The notes beneath the pieces were generated by a model that was not told the origin of the DNA, did no database searches, and saw only the letters and a program-made list of their open reading frames with translations. Source: Sycobia sp. Sy_11 (Eukaryota > Arthropoda > Insecta > Hymenoptera > Epichrysomallidae). From it: 64,000 bases of DNA. This document shows positions 34,775 through 47,890 of the stretch, piece after piece (the stretch's first letter is position 1; every line of letters starts with the position of its first letter). The stretch spans positions 95,001-159,000 of the forward strand of contig JACCIC010000218.1 in assembly GCA_018907035.1 (NCBI GenBank), read 5' to 3'. The position numbers and the translations under genes were made by a program.

Positions 34775-34801
34775 AAAAGACTATGTTTTCCATAGTCTTT
34801 T
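34775..34801. other. Perfect hairpin, 11-bp stem and 5-base loop
   Basis: AAAAGACTATG-TTTTC-CATAGTCTTTT lies 210 bases before the acceptor of the first tincar coding exon. Confidence 0.75.
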
Positions 34802-35010
34802 GTAGCATCACTATATATAGTTTTTGTCTAAAATAATTAAACTTTTTACAATTCTTCCTAAACAATTCACTTCGCGTACCTTTACAGATTTAACAATCCT
34901 GTTCGTATCCAACTTATATATGCAAGTAAACGCACGACTATACATATAGCCATCTACATCTATATCCCTATATCATTCTCTATCCCTCTCTCTCGCTTCG
35001 CGTGTTCCAG

Positions 35011-35436
35011 GACAGTCATCCAGAATGTCGATGAGCGGCAGCTTGATGGGCTACGAGAACAACAACGACGTTAACCAGGCCAAGTGCAAGAAGGGCGGCC
35101 TGAAGACCCTGCCCGTGATAGCCAGCGTGAACTCGGCCGGCGTCGTCACGACGACGGGCCTCGGTGGCGTCGGCCACCATCAGACCGGCAACGGCGGCAT
35201 CGTCGCCGGCCACGGCTCCTCGAGGTCGCGGGGCAACGGCAAGCTCGCCGCCTACTCGCCCGCCCCGAGGCGCTCGTCCTCGTCCTCGTCCACGTCCTCG
35301 TCGGCCGGGGCGTCGCGTAAGCGGCGCGACACCTGCGGCCGCGGCCACGTCAATGGCCTGTGGTCGTGCTGGTACGGCATAATCGCCGTGGCGTTTCAGG
35401 CCTACATCGCCGTGCGATGCACCAGGAGATTCATAG
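35011..35436 (+). CDS. tinc: Tincar first coding exon (14 bases of leader, then residues 1-137)
   Basis: The acceptor has a long pyrimidine tract ending TTCCAG at 35010, so at least one upstream leader exon must exist. The donor is GTGAGG at 35437. A run of TCG/TCC codons (about 35272-35304) encodes poly-Ser. The last 27 residues contain membrane segment 1. Confidence 0.85.
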
Positions 35437-37090
35437 GTGAGGGAAATGATCGAGGTTCGATCATTTTTTTTCTTCTTTTTTGATAATTGTCCGTGCGCGC
35501 GCGTGTGTTTCCTCGATTGTAAAGGCTACTTATATGATTACTATATAATATTCGTTCAGTGCGACAGTTTCGTATCATTACTGGAAGACAATGCGAATTA
35601 AACGTTATTCTACGCGTTCAAAAACTTATCAGAATCGATTATATTGCGATTATTGGATTATTATTATATTATTGGATAAAGTCTTGATTGCTTAAAAAAG
35701 CGTTTAGAGTACAATTATCTTACATTGTGAATGTGTTAAAGTGTTTTTAATTTATATTTTATACGCTTCGTTTATTACGTATAAAGCTAATCTAAAATTA
35801 TTATTGCTCTCAATTTTAATGTCGCGACAGTAAGTCAATGTTTATTAAATATTAGCTGTTGTTTGCTATTGCAATAATAATATGATTTACAGTACCTTAT
35901 ACAAGAGTTAATTATTAATGAATGCCATGAGAGAGCTCGTGGAGACATTTCTTCGTAGTAAAATTATTGATTTACAATTACGATACCAGCGCTTTCAAAG
36001 TGAACCGTTATTTAAAAACAAAATAATTTAAGATTAAAAAACCATTGAATTTTTTATAATTTCTTAAAGGCAAGATAAAGATTAATGTAAATCGGTTGAA
36101 TAATCGGTAATTGTTAAAGATCCTAGAAAATCTGCCCTTATTCGTGACTGCGATGTCTATTTTAAACCGGCACGTTTCGCCCGAGGCATGAAAAAAAAGA
36201 AGTTCGAAATAATTTGGCAGCGAGAAAGCAGCAGTAAATTTCTAGAACGAGTTTTATAAAACGTATAATAATATAAGCCTGGCAAAATATCAATTTCGCG
36301 ATCACATTACTCACGGTCGGCGATTTTGCCCTTAATATTATTAAATTTTGTAACAAAGAGATCAATCAATTACGCGATTTACTCGATATAAAAGTAAAAT
36401 TTTATTATATTATTTTCGGTATATATAGTTTTCATGGTAGTGGAGATAATTGCCGCTGAAAATTTTACGCAAGATTATAAAACGCTGGCTGTAAAATCAT
36501 CAACTATTGGCGAGCCTTGTAACGAATTTCATCGGGGATGATAAATTTTTATTATCTATCGTAATTTTGAGATATTAAAAAAATAGCCGGGGAACATTTC
36601 CATTAATACTGCGGCAGTATTATTAATGCAACTAAAGTTGGCACAAGTCTTCTCTCGGTACCAAAATTAACGAAATATTCAGGATTCTATGAAACATTAC
36701 GAATAACGTGCAGTGACAGTATTCTGGGCAAATAAATCCATTGTTCTTTTGTCGCTAAATACGACAGTTTTGTGGCTCGCGATAGTCTTCGTCGGGATTG
36801 CTCAATGTCCACTAAGTACTTTGCGCATGGCAAGCATCGATATTTATCGTTCGAAATCGGTTCGATCAATAAACGTGGAACAATTAAACTGTAAAATATT
36901 ACAAAGGTGTATTGCTCAATGTGTAATAATTCAACGTAAAACACACTGCTGGAAAGATATATTTACCCCGAAAGCGTTAATACTGACGATAAATTTCTCT
37001 CAAGCTAATGAGTTATGCGCACGCGCGCACTGGCATGCAAAGCGCGGAACGCTGCTCTTCGCTCGAAAGTATTATAGGAACTAAGAGGGA

Positions 37091-37127
<37 letters not shown>

Positions 37128-37253
37128 CATGTACATATGTATATAAATACACAGAAGCAAAGTTACATCTGCCGAGTTCTCGCCTTCTTCAAATGGTCTG
37201 GCAATTCTCCGTGGTGAGAACGTCGTTAGTCGACGTTGTATTCATATATATAC

Positions 37254-37309
<56 letters not shown>

Positions 37310-39426
37310 GTCGGTGCAAAATGTACCTTAAAGAATAGAGGTGCGGAGCGTGGTGAGACAGGTAGAGGGTGAGTGAGAGAGAGAGAGAGAGAGGGAGAGA
37401 GAGACACTGAAGCTTTTGAATTACGAGGTCTAAAACTTGGGGTGGGGAGCGAAGTTCACGAAGAGCACGTACACGGACTTAATTAAGGCGTGCACTCAAT
37501 TAGGGACCGAATCTTTGTCGTGTGCGAGTGGATATTCTCGCGCAAGCTGTGTATACGCGCATGGACGTCAGAGGCCGGAAAAGGATTTTTTGCTTTTCCT
37601 TTTTTTTTTTTTTTTTTTTTTTTAAGGTGAAAGCTTAGCGAGACGAAAGGGGAAGACTTTCCCCCGGTCGGCACGGATGGCTCGAACAATTTCTCAAACT
37701 TTTCCCATAATCCCACGTGGCTTATTTCGGGTGAGCGCTCGTTCCGCCTCCCGTACTACGCATGCACACTCGGTCGGTAATACGATTTGCTCGATCGATT
37801 TTGGTTCTTTCGTCGTTTTGATGTGGCGGCGGTGGAGAGGAGGGGAGGGCACGTGTTCGGGGGTGTGATTGGAAAATTACTTGTTTCCGCTTTTATCGGT
37901 AAAGTTTCCCGGTTGCGTTATATATATATATACATAGGGCCTTATATACATAGGATCCCTGATTGAAATTGATATATGCGAATATCTGTTTTAAGCACGG
38001 TTCGGTCATTTAAGTTTAATAATATAGTCTTTGGTGATAAGTTGTGACGTACAACAAGTTATGATTAGAATTTAAGAGGGACAGAGTATCATAGGTTTAA
38101 TTTAAAGTATTAAGCAAGTTTTCAATTTATAAATTGAAAATAGTTTGAGATTTCTTTAAGCTGTAAACATAATCTCAAATAATAGTATATTTAGTTCTTT
38201 TATTTGCCTTTTGAAGAAGCTAAGTTTATTATACTGGTTCAAAATTATCATCATTAATAATTGACGAATGGAAATGCGTCAGCATAAGGGTGAATAACCA
38301 AAAATCTATTCATACTTGTTAGACTATTATTTATTTATTTTTTATTTACCTTATTTGCTATTATTATCTATGATCAGACTATAATTGGACAAATTTCATA
38401 TGTATGCAAATAAGAGTATATTTGCTTAATCGATCATCTAATCAAAATTTAGAATTGTTTCAATATCTTAATGTATGATTTTCTGAAATTATGTTATGAG
38501 GATTCAATAGGAAAAATTAAAGTAGTAATTTACCGTTTTGAAATAACATCTGATTCATCTATGCTTGTGGTAGGATTCGTTCGAAAACTACAAAAACTTT
38601 CAAATGTACTATCATAATATACATTCTGAAAGTTTCTAAAAAACTAAAGTATATTTATCACCTTTGTTGATTAGATAATAATAAATTTCTATTACATAAA
38701 CGTATACCATAATTTATTAATTTTCCTCCTCATCGAGTAAATTCGCGGGGACTAAAAAAAGAGCAAAGAAGATCCTTTGCAGGGACAGAAATTTGGTAGA
38801 AAATGAATTAATTACAAATTTAATTGCTACTTGCAACGCCGACTAAGCGACAGTTTTAAACGAGGCGTTAATCCAATAATAATTTCACCGGGAATATAGA
38901 GTAAAGCGGGCTAAAGCTATCGGAACGCTTTACCACTGAGCAATTCAATTTGTAGCTATATATAATTCATTTTCGACAATATACAAGCCGTCGAAAGGAT
39001 ACCTTATTTGTCGTCTTTTTTTTTTATTTTCTCGTCTAAACGGAGGACGATAAATTATTCTGATTTTAAATTAACGAAAATATCGTTTTTTTTCATAAAA
39101 TTTATTTATACAAAATATAAAAAATTACACATTCGAAAGACATTGTTATATTTTTCCATTAGTTTTGATGATAATTAAAAAAAGTGAGATAGATAAATTA
39201 ATATTTACAACAAGAAAAATGGCGAAAAATATAAAACTGTTTGTATAGGCTTGTATAACTGAAAGGATTGAACGAGTAAAAAAGGAATGATGCGAAAAGT
39301 AACAACGTTTGCACTAGTCGACATAAATGTCCGATCCTTCGATCTCCCCCATCCCGACCAAACCTTCTTACTATTGGACACGTACGAACGTCTCGCACGT
39401 CTTCACGAGCACGTTTGAAGAAGTGA

Positions 39427-39525
<99 letters not shown>

Positions 39526-40583
39526 ACTAGATAGACTAACCGGAGCTGTACACACATCTACACCACATAATATAGCAATTCCATCTCACGCGAGGAACCC
39601 ACGTATATTTTACAGCCTACCTGTCGCTCCCGTGGCCGGCCGACGCGCCGCCGCCCAAGATCGAGCTCTACGCCTGCCTGGCGCTCGCTGGCGCGGGCGT
39701 ACTACTGCTGCCGATCCTCCTGGCGGCCGCCTGCCTCAAGCTCGGCAATCTCGCCAACGACGGCGTCAAGCTCGGCCGTCAGCTCAGCACCTGCAGCCGG
39801 GATCCGCCCTCGTCTCTGCTGAACGGCAATAGCGCCGACACCGGTGAGTATCGCGTCGTGATTTTATAGGGTTTATCGGGGGCAGGGGCTGGGTTGGGGG
39901 GGATAGTAAAGTCCAAATGAGATTTACGTTTTCTTGTTAAGCAAATCGAGATGGTTCTTTTTATAGAATATTCGCTGGACCGTCGGTTGTTATGTAATCG
40001 GTATGTAATTATTATTTGATTATTAGCAAGACAAAGTAATATAGCCAATTATTACAAACATTGATGATAATAGAAACTCATCAATTTTTGTTGAAAAAGA
40101 AAAACTTCTTTTTCAATGGCTTTCTAACGCCATTCTATTCTACCAATGAATTTTATATATTTTTCTATACAATTTTGAATTCGATAAAGATTAATATATT
40201 TCAAATACAAATATTAAACTTTGGGTAATAGAAATATCACGGATCTTTCGATTATAAGTATACTTTATATAAAGATGAGCCTGTGCGCACATATATACAC
40301 ACTTGGCTCGAATATCAACTTTTTTACTTACATATATGTATATTTTTTTTATAATTTTAAAGACCCGCGCAAAGTACGGAACGTCGGAATTCTTTTATTT
40401 TTCGTTTCGCCTCAAAAACCTATAACTTTGCCCTCCTCTTTGTTCCGTCAGGTGTCGCGACGAATCTCTGGCGACACGGCGGCCCGACCGCGGCCTTCGT
40501 ACACCTCTGCACGGCCATGTGCTTCCTGCTGCCGTCGCTGCTGATGGAGGCCCGACTTATACACGCTGGATTCCTGCCGAAAG
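35025..40583 (+). CDS. tinc: Tincar, multi-pass membrane protein (N-terminal part, three coding exons)
   Basis: The exons 35025-35436, 39616-39843 and 40452-40583 join without a break, each intron falling after the first base of a codon. They give 257 residues plus one base. Residues 1-105 are a cytosolic-looking tail rich in Gly, Ser and Arg with a Ser run (84-93). Hydrophobic segments at about 112-130, 155-178 and 228-246 look like membrane spans. The conserved-looking strings HVNGLWSCWYGI, LKLGNLANDGVKLGRQLSTC and LMEARLIHAGFLPK fit my recollection of insect Tincar, an eight-span protein of heart precursors and eye under Hedgehog control in Drosophila. The family protein is over 1,000 residues, so most of it lies beyond the right edge. 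The ATG at 35025 is chosen because it is the first in-frame ATG after a strong acceptor. Codon third positions are strongly GC-rich. If not Tincar, it is still clearly a spliced membrane-protein gene. Confidence 0.8.
37094..37121. repeat. (TC)n microsatellite, 28 bp
   Basis: A pure TC tract in the tincar intron. Confidence 0.93.
37266..37304. repeat. (TA)n microsatellite, 39 bp, with TACA repeats on its left
   Basis: A TA tract preceded by three CATA/TACA units. A short GA run follows at 37376-37393. Confidence 0.95.
39429..39523. repeat. Composite (TA)n-(GA)n tract
   Basis: TA run 39429-39472 joins GA run 39473-39523 without a gap, ending about 90 bases before the tincar exon at 39616. On the opposite strand this reads pyrimidine run then TA, the same order as at 7747 and 47798. 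Confidence 0.97.
39616..39843 (+). CDS. tinc: Tincar second coding exon (residues 138-213)
   Basis: The acceptor is TTTTACAG and the donor GTGAGT. The exon carries a Trp/Pro-rich loop, membrane segment 2 (about 155-178) and the polar string GNLANDGVKL. It is strongly GC-rich against its AT-rich flanks. Confidence 0.87.
39844..40451 (+). other. Tincar intron, 608 bases
   Basis: AT-rich, with no feature other than splice signals (GTGAGT, and CCGTCAG after a pyrimidine-rich stretch). Confidence 0.8.
40452..40583 (+). CDS. tinc: Tincar third coding exon (residues 214-257)
   Basis: The acceptor is CCGTCAG and the donor GTTAGT. The exon encodes membrane segment 3 (about 228-246) and ends GFLPK plus one base. 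The next exon is not in the window. Confidence 0.85.
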
Positions 40584-41670
40584 GTTAGTACTCTATGTAT
40601 AAATAATTATATATGTATCATATTCTCCCCCCCCCTACATTATCCCTGTGGGGTAGGAGATAAAAGGTTTTTCTCTTCTTATACCCCGTTCGTTCCGGCG
40701 AATTAAATTCAACCAAATTAATGTTACGAACGTGATGAATCGAGTTAGAGCTTTAAACAAATTTTTTAATATTTTCATCAAGGTGCTTGTTTATTCATTG
40801 AACAAAAAAAAATCCATTGCAAGGTTCTTTTATTTATTCAAGTCTACAATTTATTGAACTGTTTTTCAAAGAGGTTTATCTTAAGGTTCTTAGGGTCGCT
40901 CGTATTTAGTTATACTCACAAAATATAATTTATAATTTATTTAATAAATACCTGCCTTGAACATATCAACTTGAGTATTATAAATGACGTTCCGTTATAG
41001 AAACTATAAATAACAAATCGCCAGTTTGTTATTTGGAAATAATTATTTAACACTTTTATCCGTATTAACAGTTGACGGGAAAATTTAACATATACTTCAA
41101 TCTCACGGGTCGGAAAGCTATTTTATTGTTTCGAACCCATGTTCGACCCTTCCTCCGTGATAAATTTATGATATGAGTTATAATTTTTATGCATTTTCTT
41201 AAAATTAACAAATGCTTAACCTTTAAAGTCCGATCGTCGTTCATTTATTTAAGAATTTTATTTTATCATGATTAACTAATGCGCCAGTTATCTGGTCATT
41301 ATCTTTTAATATATACATTTTAACAGCTGTTTGATGGTGTAACTCGTCGATCACTTTCGTTAGTTTCATATGAGCCAGGTAGTCCGACAGAATTCGATGA
41401 GAAATGAATTTCGAATGAAATAATTTTCGACTCCTCTATTATGCTTATGTGTCATTATAGAAAATAGAGACGTTACTGAATATATTTTCCATCCTGATTA
41501 AATTTACCAACTAGGTATGTATTTACAAAAAATACTGATATATATATATGGTTTTGTTAGAATTACTCTTGTAAAAACAAAAAATACACAAGCTCTCGAA
41601 CTCGCAGCGCTACGAGATAATAAACGAAGTTTGCCTCGGCTTCGTCCACGTCTCTCCTCTCCCAAAGTGA

Positions 41671-41688
41671 TATATATATATATATATA
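41671..41688. repeat. (TA)n microsatellite, 18 bp
   Basis: A short pure TA tract. Confidence 0.9.
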
Positions 41689-41814
41689 ACGAACAGCGCA
41701 GACAGGGGCGGGACGATCGACGTAAAAGTCCGAGAGTGCAGCATAAAATCGAGCCGCGCTTTGCAGGACTACGAACTGTTCTGTCGTTGTTTCGTGCCTA
41801 AAACTATATAAAGC

Positions 41815-41817
<3 letters not shown>

Positions 41818-41867
<50 letters not shown>
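41818..41867. repeat. (TA)n microsatellite, 50 bp
   Basis: A pure TA tract, preceded by a TATA-box-like CTATATAAAGC at 41804-41814. Confidence 0.97.
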
Positions 41868-41868
<1 letters not shown>

Positions 41869-43279
41869 GTATAACCATCGAACGCCCAAAGCCATTTCGA
41901 CGCACGAAGTTCTCGAAAAGCGAACGAGGGTCTCGTTTGGATTTTTTTTGTTTTTTTTTTTTGTTTTTTTTTATTGTGTTTTGTACTTCTCCTCCATACC
42001 ACCACCCTCTAACGAGGATTTTTCTTTTGGAATCGGACAGCTCTCTGCGCCTCGACAGCCTCGAAGGCAGACCGGTCGAGGATAGGAGATTTGCATAAAG
42101 CCCATACGTATGGATGTATGGAGGCGTTGAATTTTATTCGAAGCTGGGTTAGACGGCGTTGGACTTTTGTTGGGAAGGCGAGGGGGGGTGGATTAAACAC
42201 GATCGAACCCAATAGATTACGAGGTTTAAAGGCAACGACGACTTTTTATACGGTTAAGGTACAGGTTTCGCTCTGCTTGGGCGATAAGCGTCGTTTGCGA
42301 TTTTACGAAAAAGAAGGTTATTCTTCAGATAACGCAATTTAATTGTTATAAATATTTTAATTGTTATTACTACCGATAGGAACGGATTGTTGAAAATATC
42401 ATCAATTCACGCAGAATGATTCCTTTATTATTGTATTTACACGGCTTCGGATTGCCTTTACACTTGGCGCAATACTCGAGATTGTAAAAGGTATGGATGA
42501 GCAGCTATTCTAATAATAAGCATTAATTGTTAAATTTTCGTTTTTATACTGTTCGCATATAATTAAGTACTTCTATGTAATGCTAAATAAATTCAACAGA
42601 AGTTAATAAAACTTTTGATAAAAAAAAATATTATCACGTCCAAGTGCAAAGAGGTAAAATCTGTATTTATATCGTATACTTCTAAAAAATTTAAATCAAA
42701 TTCAATGCTCGCTCAAAAGATGAAAATTATTCACGACTCGACTGAGTAATCCTTGATTTATATCAAATGATGATAGCTAATTAATACCGAATGAATATTT
42801 GAATTAGCCGGTAAAAAATTCATTTCATTACTATAACATCGTTTTTTCAACATCACAAAAAAAAGATTCTATATAGATATGTTAAATTAAAAAGCATATT
42901 TGTCATTTAAATTTCCTCGTGCTTCCCCATACAGGGAAAGCAACTGACAATTTGGCAACTCTTACCATCATTTTAACAATGAGCATTACCGTACCAATCA
43001 TCGCCCGTCCCACGTGCAAATTTCCTTCCCAGTACTATATCCGGAAGAAAGAACAGTAACGGTGGAAAAAACAAAGAGAACGAAAAAAATGAGGGAATGA
43101 AATGCCGACTCTATACATACGTATTTCTACGTGCATACTCGTATCCTAGAACTCGCGACCTCGGAGGATTCGCGCCGCGGCCGGGGCGCAGGGGCCAAAA
43201 ATAGAGCCCCGTCGCGCCGGGGCGTATCGATCCTTGAAATCCTGTGCCCCCCTCTTCAACCCCGCGCAAGTTCGCGGGC

Positions 43280-43283
<4 letters not shown>

Positions 43284-43331
<48 letters not shown>
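43284..43331. repeat. (TA)n microsatellite, 48 bp
   Basis: A pure AT/TA tract at the edge of a GC-rich island. Confidence 0.97.
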
Positions 43332-43335
<4 letters not shown>

Positions 43336-43392
43336 GAGGAGCGTCGGGGAAATGCAATTAATTATCGCGCGGGCGCGCATGGCTCGACCGTA

Positions 43393-43395
<3 letters not shown>

Positions 43396-43439
<44 letters not shown>
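43396..43439. repeat. (TA)n microsatellite, 44 bp
   Basis: A second TA tract 64 bases after the previous one, the two bracketing a GC-rich segment. Confidence 0.97.
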
Positions 43440-43442
<3 letters not shown>

Positions 43443-43619
43443 GCGAGCAGCATTCTCGTCGATTAACGGAGTCGCGTATTTGCTGTCAACTCTCCGGTCT
43501 GTGGTATATTTTCGGAGCGACGCTTGGACACCAAACCAACCCTCCCCTTCGAGAATCACTACGACAGGTCATACGATGAATAATTGCGTTTATAACGCTT
43601 GGGATTCCTTGAGTAATAT

Positions 43620-43623
<4 letters not shown>

Positions 43624-43669
<46 letters not shown>
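43624..43669. repeat. (GA)n microsatellite, 46 bp
   Basis: A pure GA tract. Confidence 0.97.
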
Positions 43670-43672
<3 letters not shown>

Positions 43673-43887
43673 GAGAGAAAGAGATTGAGACGGGAGTTTC
43701 TGTCTAGGAGTCTGATACAAAAAACTGCTGATTTTCGTCATGCAGATTTAGTTGTTCAATAGTTATCACTTCAAAATCTTTCTACGTTTATTGTTTCTAC
43801 AATATTTTATTTACTTAGGATTTCCAAAAAGGAATAATTATAACTACTTTCTAACTCAGCTCGTATTCTGTCTGGAATGGTCTTCAT

Positions 43888-43924
43888 CACGTTAGGACTG
43901 TGTGATACAAACAGTCCTAACGTG
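43888..43924. other. Perfect hairpin, 14-bp stem and 9-base loop
   Basis: CACGTTAGGACTGT and ACAGTCCTAACGTG are exact reverse complements around GTGATACAA, in otherwise plain AT-rich intron DNA. Confidence 0.85.
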
Positions 43925-45492
43925 TCCTCCATTCATTATTGTTAGCTATAAAAATCCAAAATTTGATATGAATGAAAATTTCTTGCGAATCATAACATAT
44001 GTATTTGTAGAAACATTTAATGCATAAAATTAAATGAAATTAAGAGGTACTAATTATATTTATTTTTAAATTATACAATAGATCTTACGGTTCAATTCTG
44101 AACAATGTTGCAGCATTATTATTTATGAAAATTTCATTCATTAACTGTGACCATAGTATATGTCCTGAATCGATTTCAATTTTGATATAATTTTGGGTTT
44201 TAAAAATTACACAGAATGTATGGCAGTAAATTAACATAATATTTATTTCATTTATTGTAAATAAATATATTACCATTGTTTTATTATCAAAAAGTGTTTA
44301 ATGAGTTAAATTGGATATTTATGGAAATTTAAATTATTTATAGAAGTGTGCATTCGGTGGTAATTTAAAAAATTCGACATTACTTGGTGAAAATTCGAGA
44401 AGAGCTGAAAAAATAGATTCACAGATGTTCTAATTAGACTGATTAGGGAAAAAAACAACACTAAACTAAACTCAACTGTAAACTACAAATAAAAACAACG
44501 TCTGAAAGTATGACATTCCCCTTATTAGTAGATCCAATAAATATTTATTTGAAAAAGTTTCTAAATACAGAATTTATTCATTCATTTGGTATGGATAAAT
44601 ATTGTACGGATTTTAATGTATACACTTTATTTCATATCAATATTCAATTGATTAAAAAAATATTTATTTGCTTAAAATAAATCTTGACCTTATCGTAGAT
44701 ACTATTCAAATAACTGTTTCTTTGATTCTTAAAATGTTTTCTTTTTCATTATAAGGTCTGCTTCTGAGAAATTAGTTTCTAAGATTCTTACTTGGCAATC
44801 TCCGTTTTGAATCGATTGAAATAATAAACATCGGATAGATTAACTGCTGAATCAATCATTATTCATTATTCACTGTAGTAATAAATTACCGTTAAACAGT
44901 AAATAGTCGTCTAATAATGTAATGCCACAGTTGATAGACCTGATACTTGCCGCTCAAAATCCCGATAGAGCCAGCAGGCCACCTCAGCCCGCGGAGACTT
45001 CCAACGACCGCATCGGCGTAGCGCTTCGTGAAATTTATTTCGTCGTCGGGGCGACTGATTGCTGAACAACGCGATCGACCTCGACCTCGGGCGAAAGACG
45101 CCTCGGACTGCGAAACTCGCCCGGCTAAACGGCGACGAGACGACGAGACCCTTGCGCGCGACTGCCCCCCCCCCTGTCCCACACTCGCCGGAATGACAAC
45201 GCGTCCCTCTTCCCGAATCCTAATAAAATTTTAATCCTCGGCACTTCGCCCCGCGCGCGCGAGCACGCATCAAAGCGTTGGTGCTTCCATGTGGGGGTTG
45301 TGGAGGTGGCGGCGGGACTATTCCGAATATTCGGCCATAGTTTAGGACCGTCGAAATTTCGCCAAGGCCCGAGAGACCCTCGGAAAATTCGATTCGCGCT
45401 CGTCTCACCGCCCTCCCCCTCACCTTATCCCTCGGCCTCACTGAACTCTCCCGCACTTTGTCGCAATTATCGCCCTAATGGACGGTATCCTA

Positions 45493-45500
<8 letters not shown>

Positions 45501-45544
<44 letters not shown>
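45501..45544. repeat. (TA)n microsatellite, 44 bp
   Basis: A pure TA tract with TATATATGTG before it and TACATACA after it. Confidence 0.97.
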
Positions 45545-45548
<4 letters not shown>

Positions 45549-46408
45549 CATATATACCGAAGGTTCAGCGTTCTGGGCGCGATATTATTGCGCCTAATGC
45601 GCTGATTTACGGAGGGGGCCGGATTGCGCAGGTGAGAGATGTATTCCCAGAGCGCCAACAGTATCCCTATAGCAGGTAACGAATATATGTGAAGTATCCC
45701 TAAAATTTTTCTTTTCTAAAGCAAAATATTTCTAAAGTCATTTCGAGCATACTTTGGAAATAGATCTCGCATGTTATATTCGAAATATTTGGCAAAATAT
45801 TTTACAAAAATATCGTAAAATAATTTAGGAATACTTTGCGTTAATTTTTCATGATTATATGATGTTTATAATATTTTAGAAACTATAATACAGCATTAAA
45901 ATTGTAAAACATAAAAAAGTTAATTTTGAACTATTTTTAGCACATTGGATGGTATTTTCTAAAATATTATTGTCCTTATTATTTTAATGTAACAAATATT
46001 TTAAAATAGACGCGAAATTTTTTTTTATTCTCGGATTACTCCAGAAACAGTTTGGGATATTCCGATTCACTAACGCAATTATGTTATTACATTTAATATG
46101 TATGGTTGAATTATCTGATTATTATCTGCTATTGATCAACTTACATTATCGCATACGATTTCGTAACTGGGATATCTTTATCTACATTAAAATTTTTCAA
46201 AATTTTTAAAATTTATTTTTAAATTTTTAATAAAATTTTACTGAAATATTTTATAATATGTATACAAACTAATAATATTTTTAAATTATGTAAATGCATT
46301 CGACTAAAGTATTATGGAGAAGCAGTTTAAAATTTTAAATTTTCTAAGGTTTTTTTAATAATATTTATAAATTTATTTTAAATAATTAAGTATCTTTAAT
46401 AAATTATT

Positions 46409-46410
<2 letters not shown>

Positions 46411-46449
<39 letters not shown>
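46411..46449. repeat. (TA)n microsatellite, 39 bp
   Basis: A pure AT/TA tract. Confidence 0.97.
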
Positions 46450-46452
<3 letters not shown>

Positions 46453-47407
46453 GTTTTGGGCATTTACAGTCTGAGGTTTCCTGAAACCGTCGGTAGTCGT
46501 GAGAGGAGCACACAAAGAATCTCGCACGTATTACCAAAACCGATTGGACATAGTTGTGGTTAAGGGGATGTATTTCAGGATTTCCACGGGAGTCTGTTAC
46601 TCATATGCCGAAAGTGGCTAGTTTAAAGATTATTTTATGCTTTTTCCTATGCTTGTTCCATAGAATCAAACGCTATTATTATTATGATTGTTGTTTTTGT
46701 TATTATTATTATAATAAAAAATTACTATTACATTAGATTATTTAAATCAAGTATATATTTAGCTTAAACTCCAAATTTGGATTCGACTACGCAATTAGCA
46801 ATGTTGGCATTATAGTTCCTACTGTATAAACAAACATGACTTGTGCAAGTAGCTTAGTTTCTCTACAACGCATACGTCATTGCTACATTTAAGGGATAAG
46901 AAGTTGAGGGGAGGCCGTAGTGTTTTTGACAATATTTTCACTCTTGAATTTATATTTTGGGTGGAAATTGAAACTTATAGAAGTTGAAATATTTGAATAT
47001 TACTTGTGTGACTGTAGACACAATTCTAAAATTTTTTTCGCTTCGACAGATGCAGGCATACATTTTATGTATAATATAAGTCGAGAATTAATTAATTTCG
47101 AAAATTCTTAATTCACTATATTTGTGTCTATTGAAATGCTTAAGAACGCTGGATGAAGATGTAATTATGTAATTACAAAGTCTCCCTATTATATGACTGG
47201 GTATCTATCAAGATAACGGATTGAATTTAATGCACACCAAATAGGCGCAGAAGAAACGAATTCAATTAATATTACATCGTCCATTTAGGAACTATATAAT
47301 ATATGTAACATCGGTCAGAGACGATCGATTATGTCATTCCTCGCCGATTTAACGAACCCCATAGCTATATAATTCTCACGGGGCATTCATCCGAAATTGT
47401 TACATAA

Positions 47408-47410
<3 letters not shown>

Positions 47411-47462
<52 letters not shown>
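47411..47462. repeat. (TA)n microsatellite, 52 bp
   Basis: A pure TA tract. Confidence 0.97.
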
Positions 47463-47464
<2 letters not shown>

Positions 47465-47726
47465 GGCTTTTTCTCTCTACACCGATGCGTGAGGAGAGTG
47501 GTTGTGGAAGAGTCGTCGCGCCAGCAAAAACCTCTGATACTAATTTCGGAGGAAAAGCGGCCGTGAGGATAGAGGGTCGAAAGACACAAATCCCCTCGCG
47601 TTACCTCTCCTCAGTCGCCCGCACCCGCCTCTTTTTTCCGGGTCATCGACTTCATTGGCCGGGCTTAACGGTGGCGGCCGAACGAGAATGATTGACCCGA
47701 TAAGCGGAAGGGCGCAAAAGAGGAGG

Positions 47727-47728
<2 letters not shown>

Positions 47729-47758
<30 letters not shown>
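47729..47758. repeat. (GA)n microsatellite, 30 bp
   Basis: A GA tract 39 bases upstream of a composite CT/TA tract of opposite purine strand. Confidence 0.95.
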
Positions 47759-47759
<1 letters not shown>

Positions 47760-47795
47760 CCGATTAGCGATGAATTCACGAAGTCAGGGTGCGTT

Positions 47796-47797
<2 letters not shown>

Positions 47798-47888
<91 letters not shown>
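47798..47888. repeat. Composite (CT)n-(TA)n tract
   Basis: CT run 47798-47844 passes directly into TA run 47844-47888. Confidence 0.97.

Positions 47889-47890
<2 letters not shown>

Larger units (their letters stand above)
24959..35010 (+). other. Stretch between candidate leader exon and first tincar coding exon (putative intron)
   Basis: No coding exon is supported in this 10 kb. It holds GC-rich islands at about 27490-27880, 28500-28940, 30990-31610 and 32580-33610, many dinucleotide tracts, and a hairpin at 34775. The islands could be tincar enhancers, given their placement, but there is no direct evidence. Confidence 0.45.
35437..39615 (+). other. Tincar intron, 4.18 kb
   Basis: No other gene is supported in it. 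It is AT-rich, with microsatellites near 37094, 37266 and 39429 and a GC-richer patch at 37320-37870. Short frames are random. Confidence 0.75.

Noticed and set aside
35016..35348. 110-codon minus-strand frame
   Set aside because: It is the antisense shadow of the first tincar coding exon, open only because of GC-rich third positions.
43234..43707. 157-codon plus-strand frame
   Set aside because: Two TA tracts and a GA tract make up most of it.
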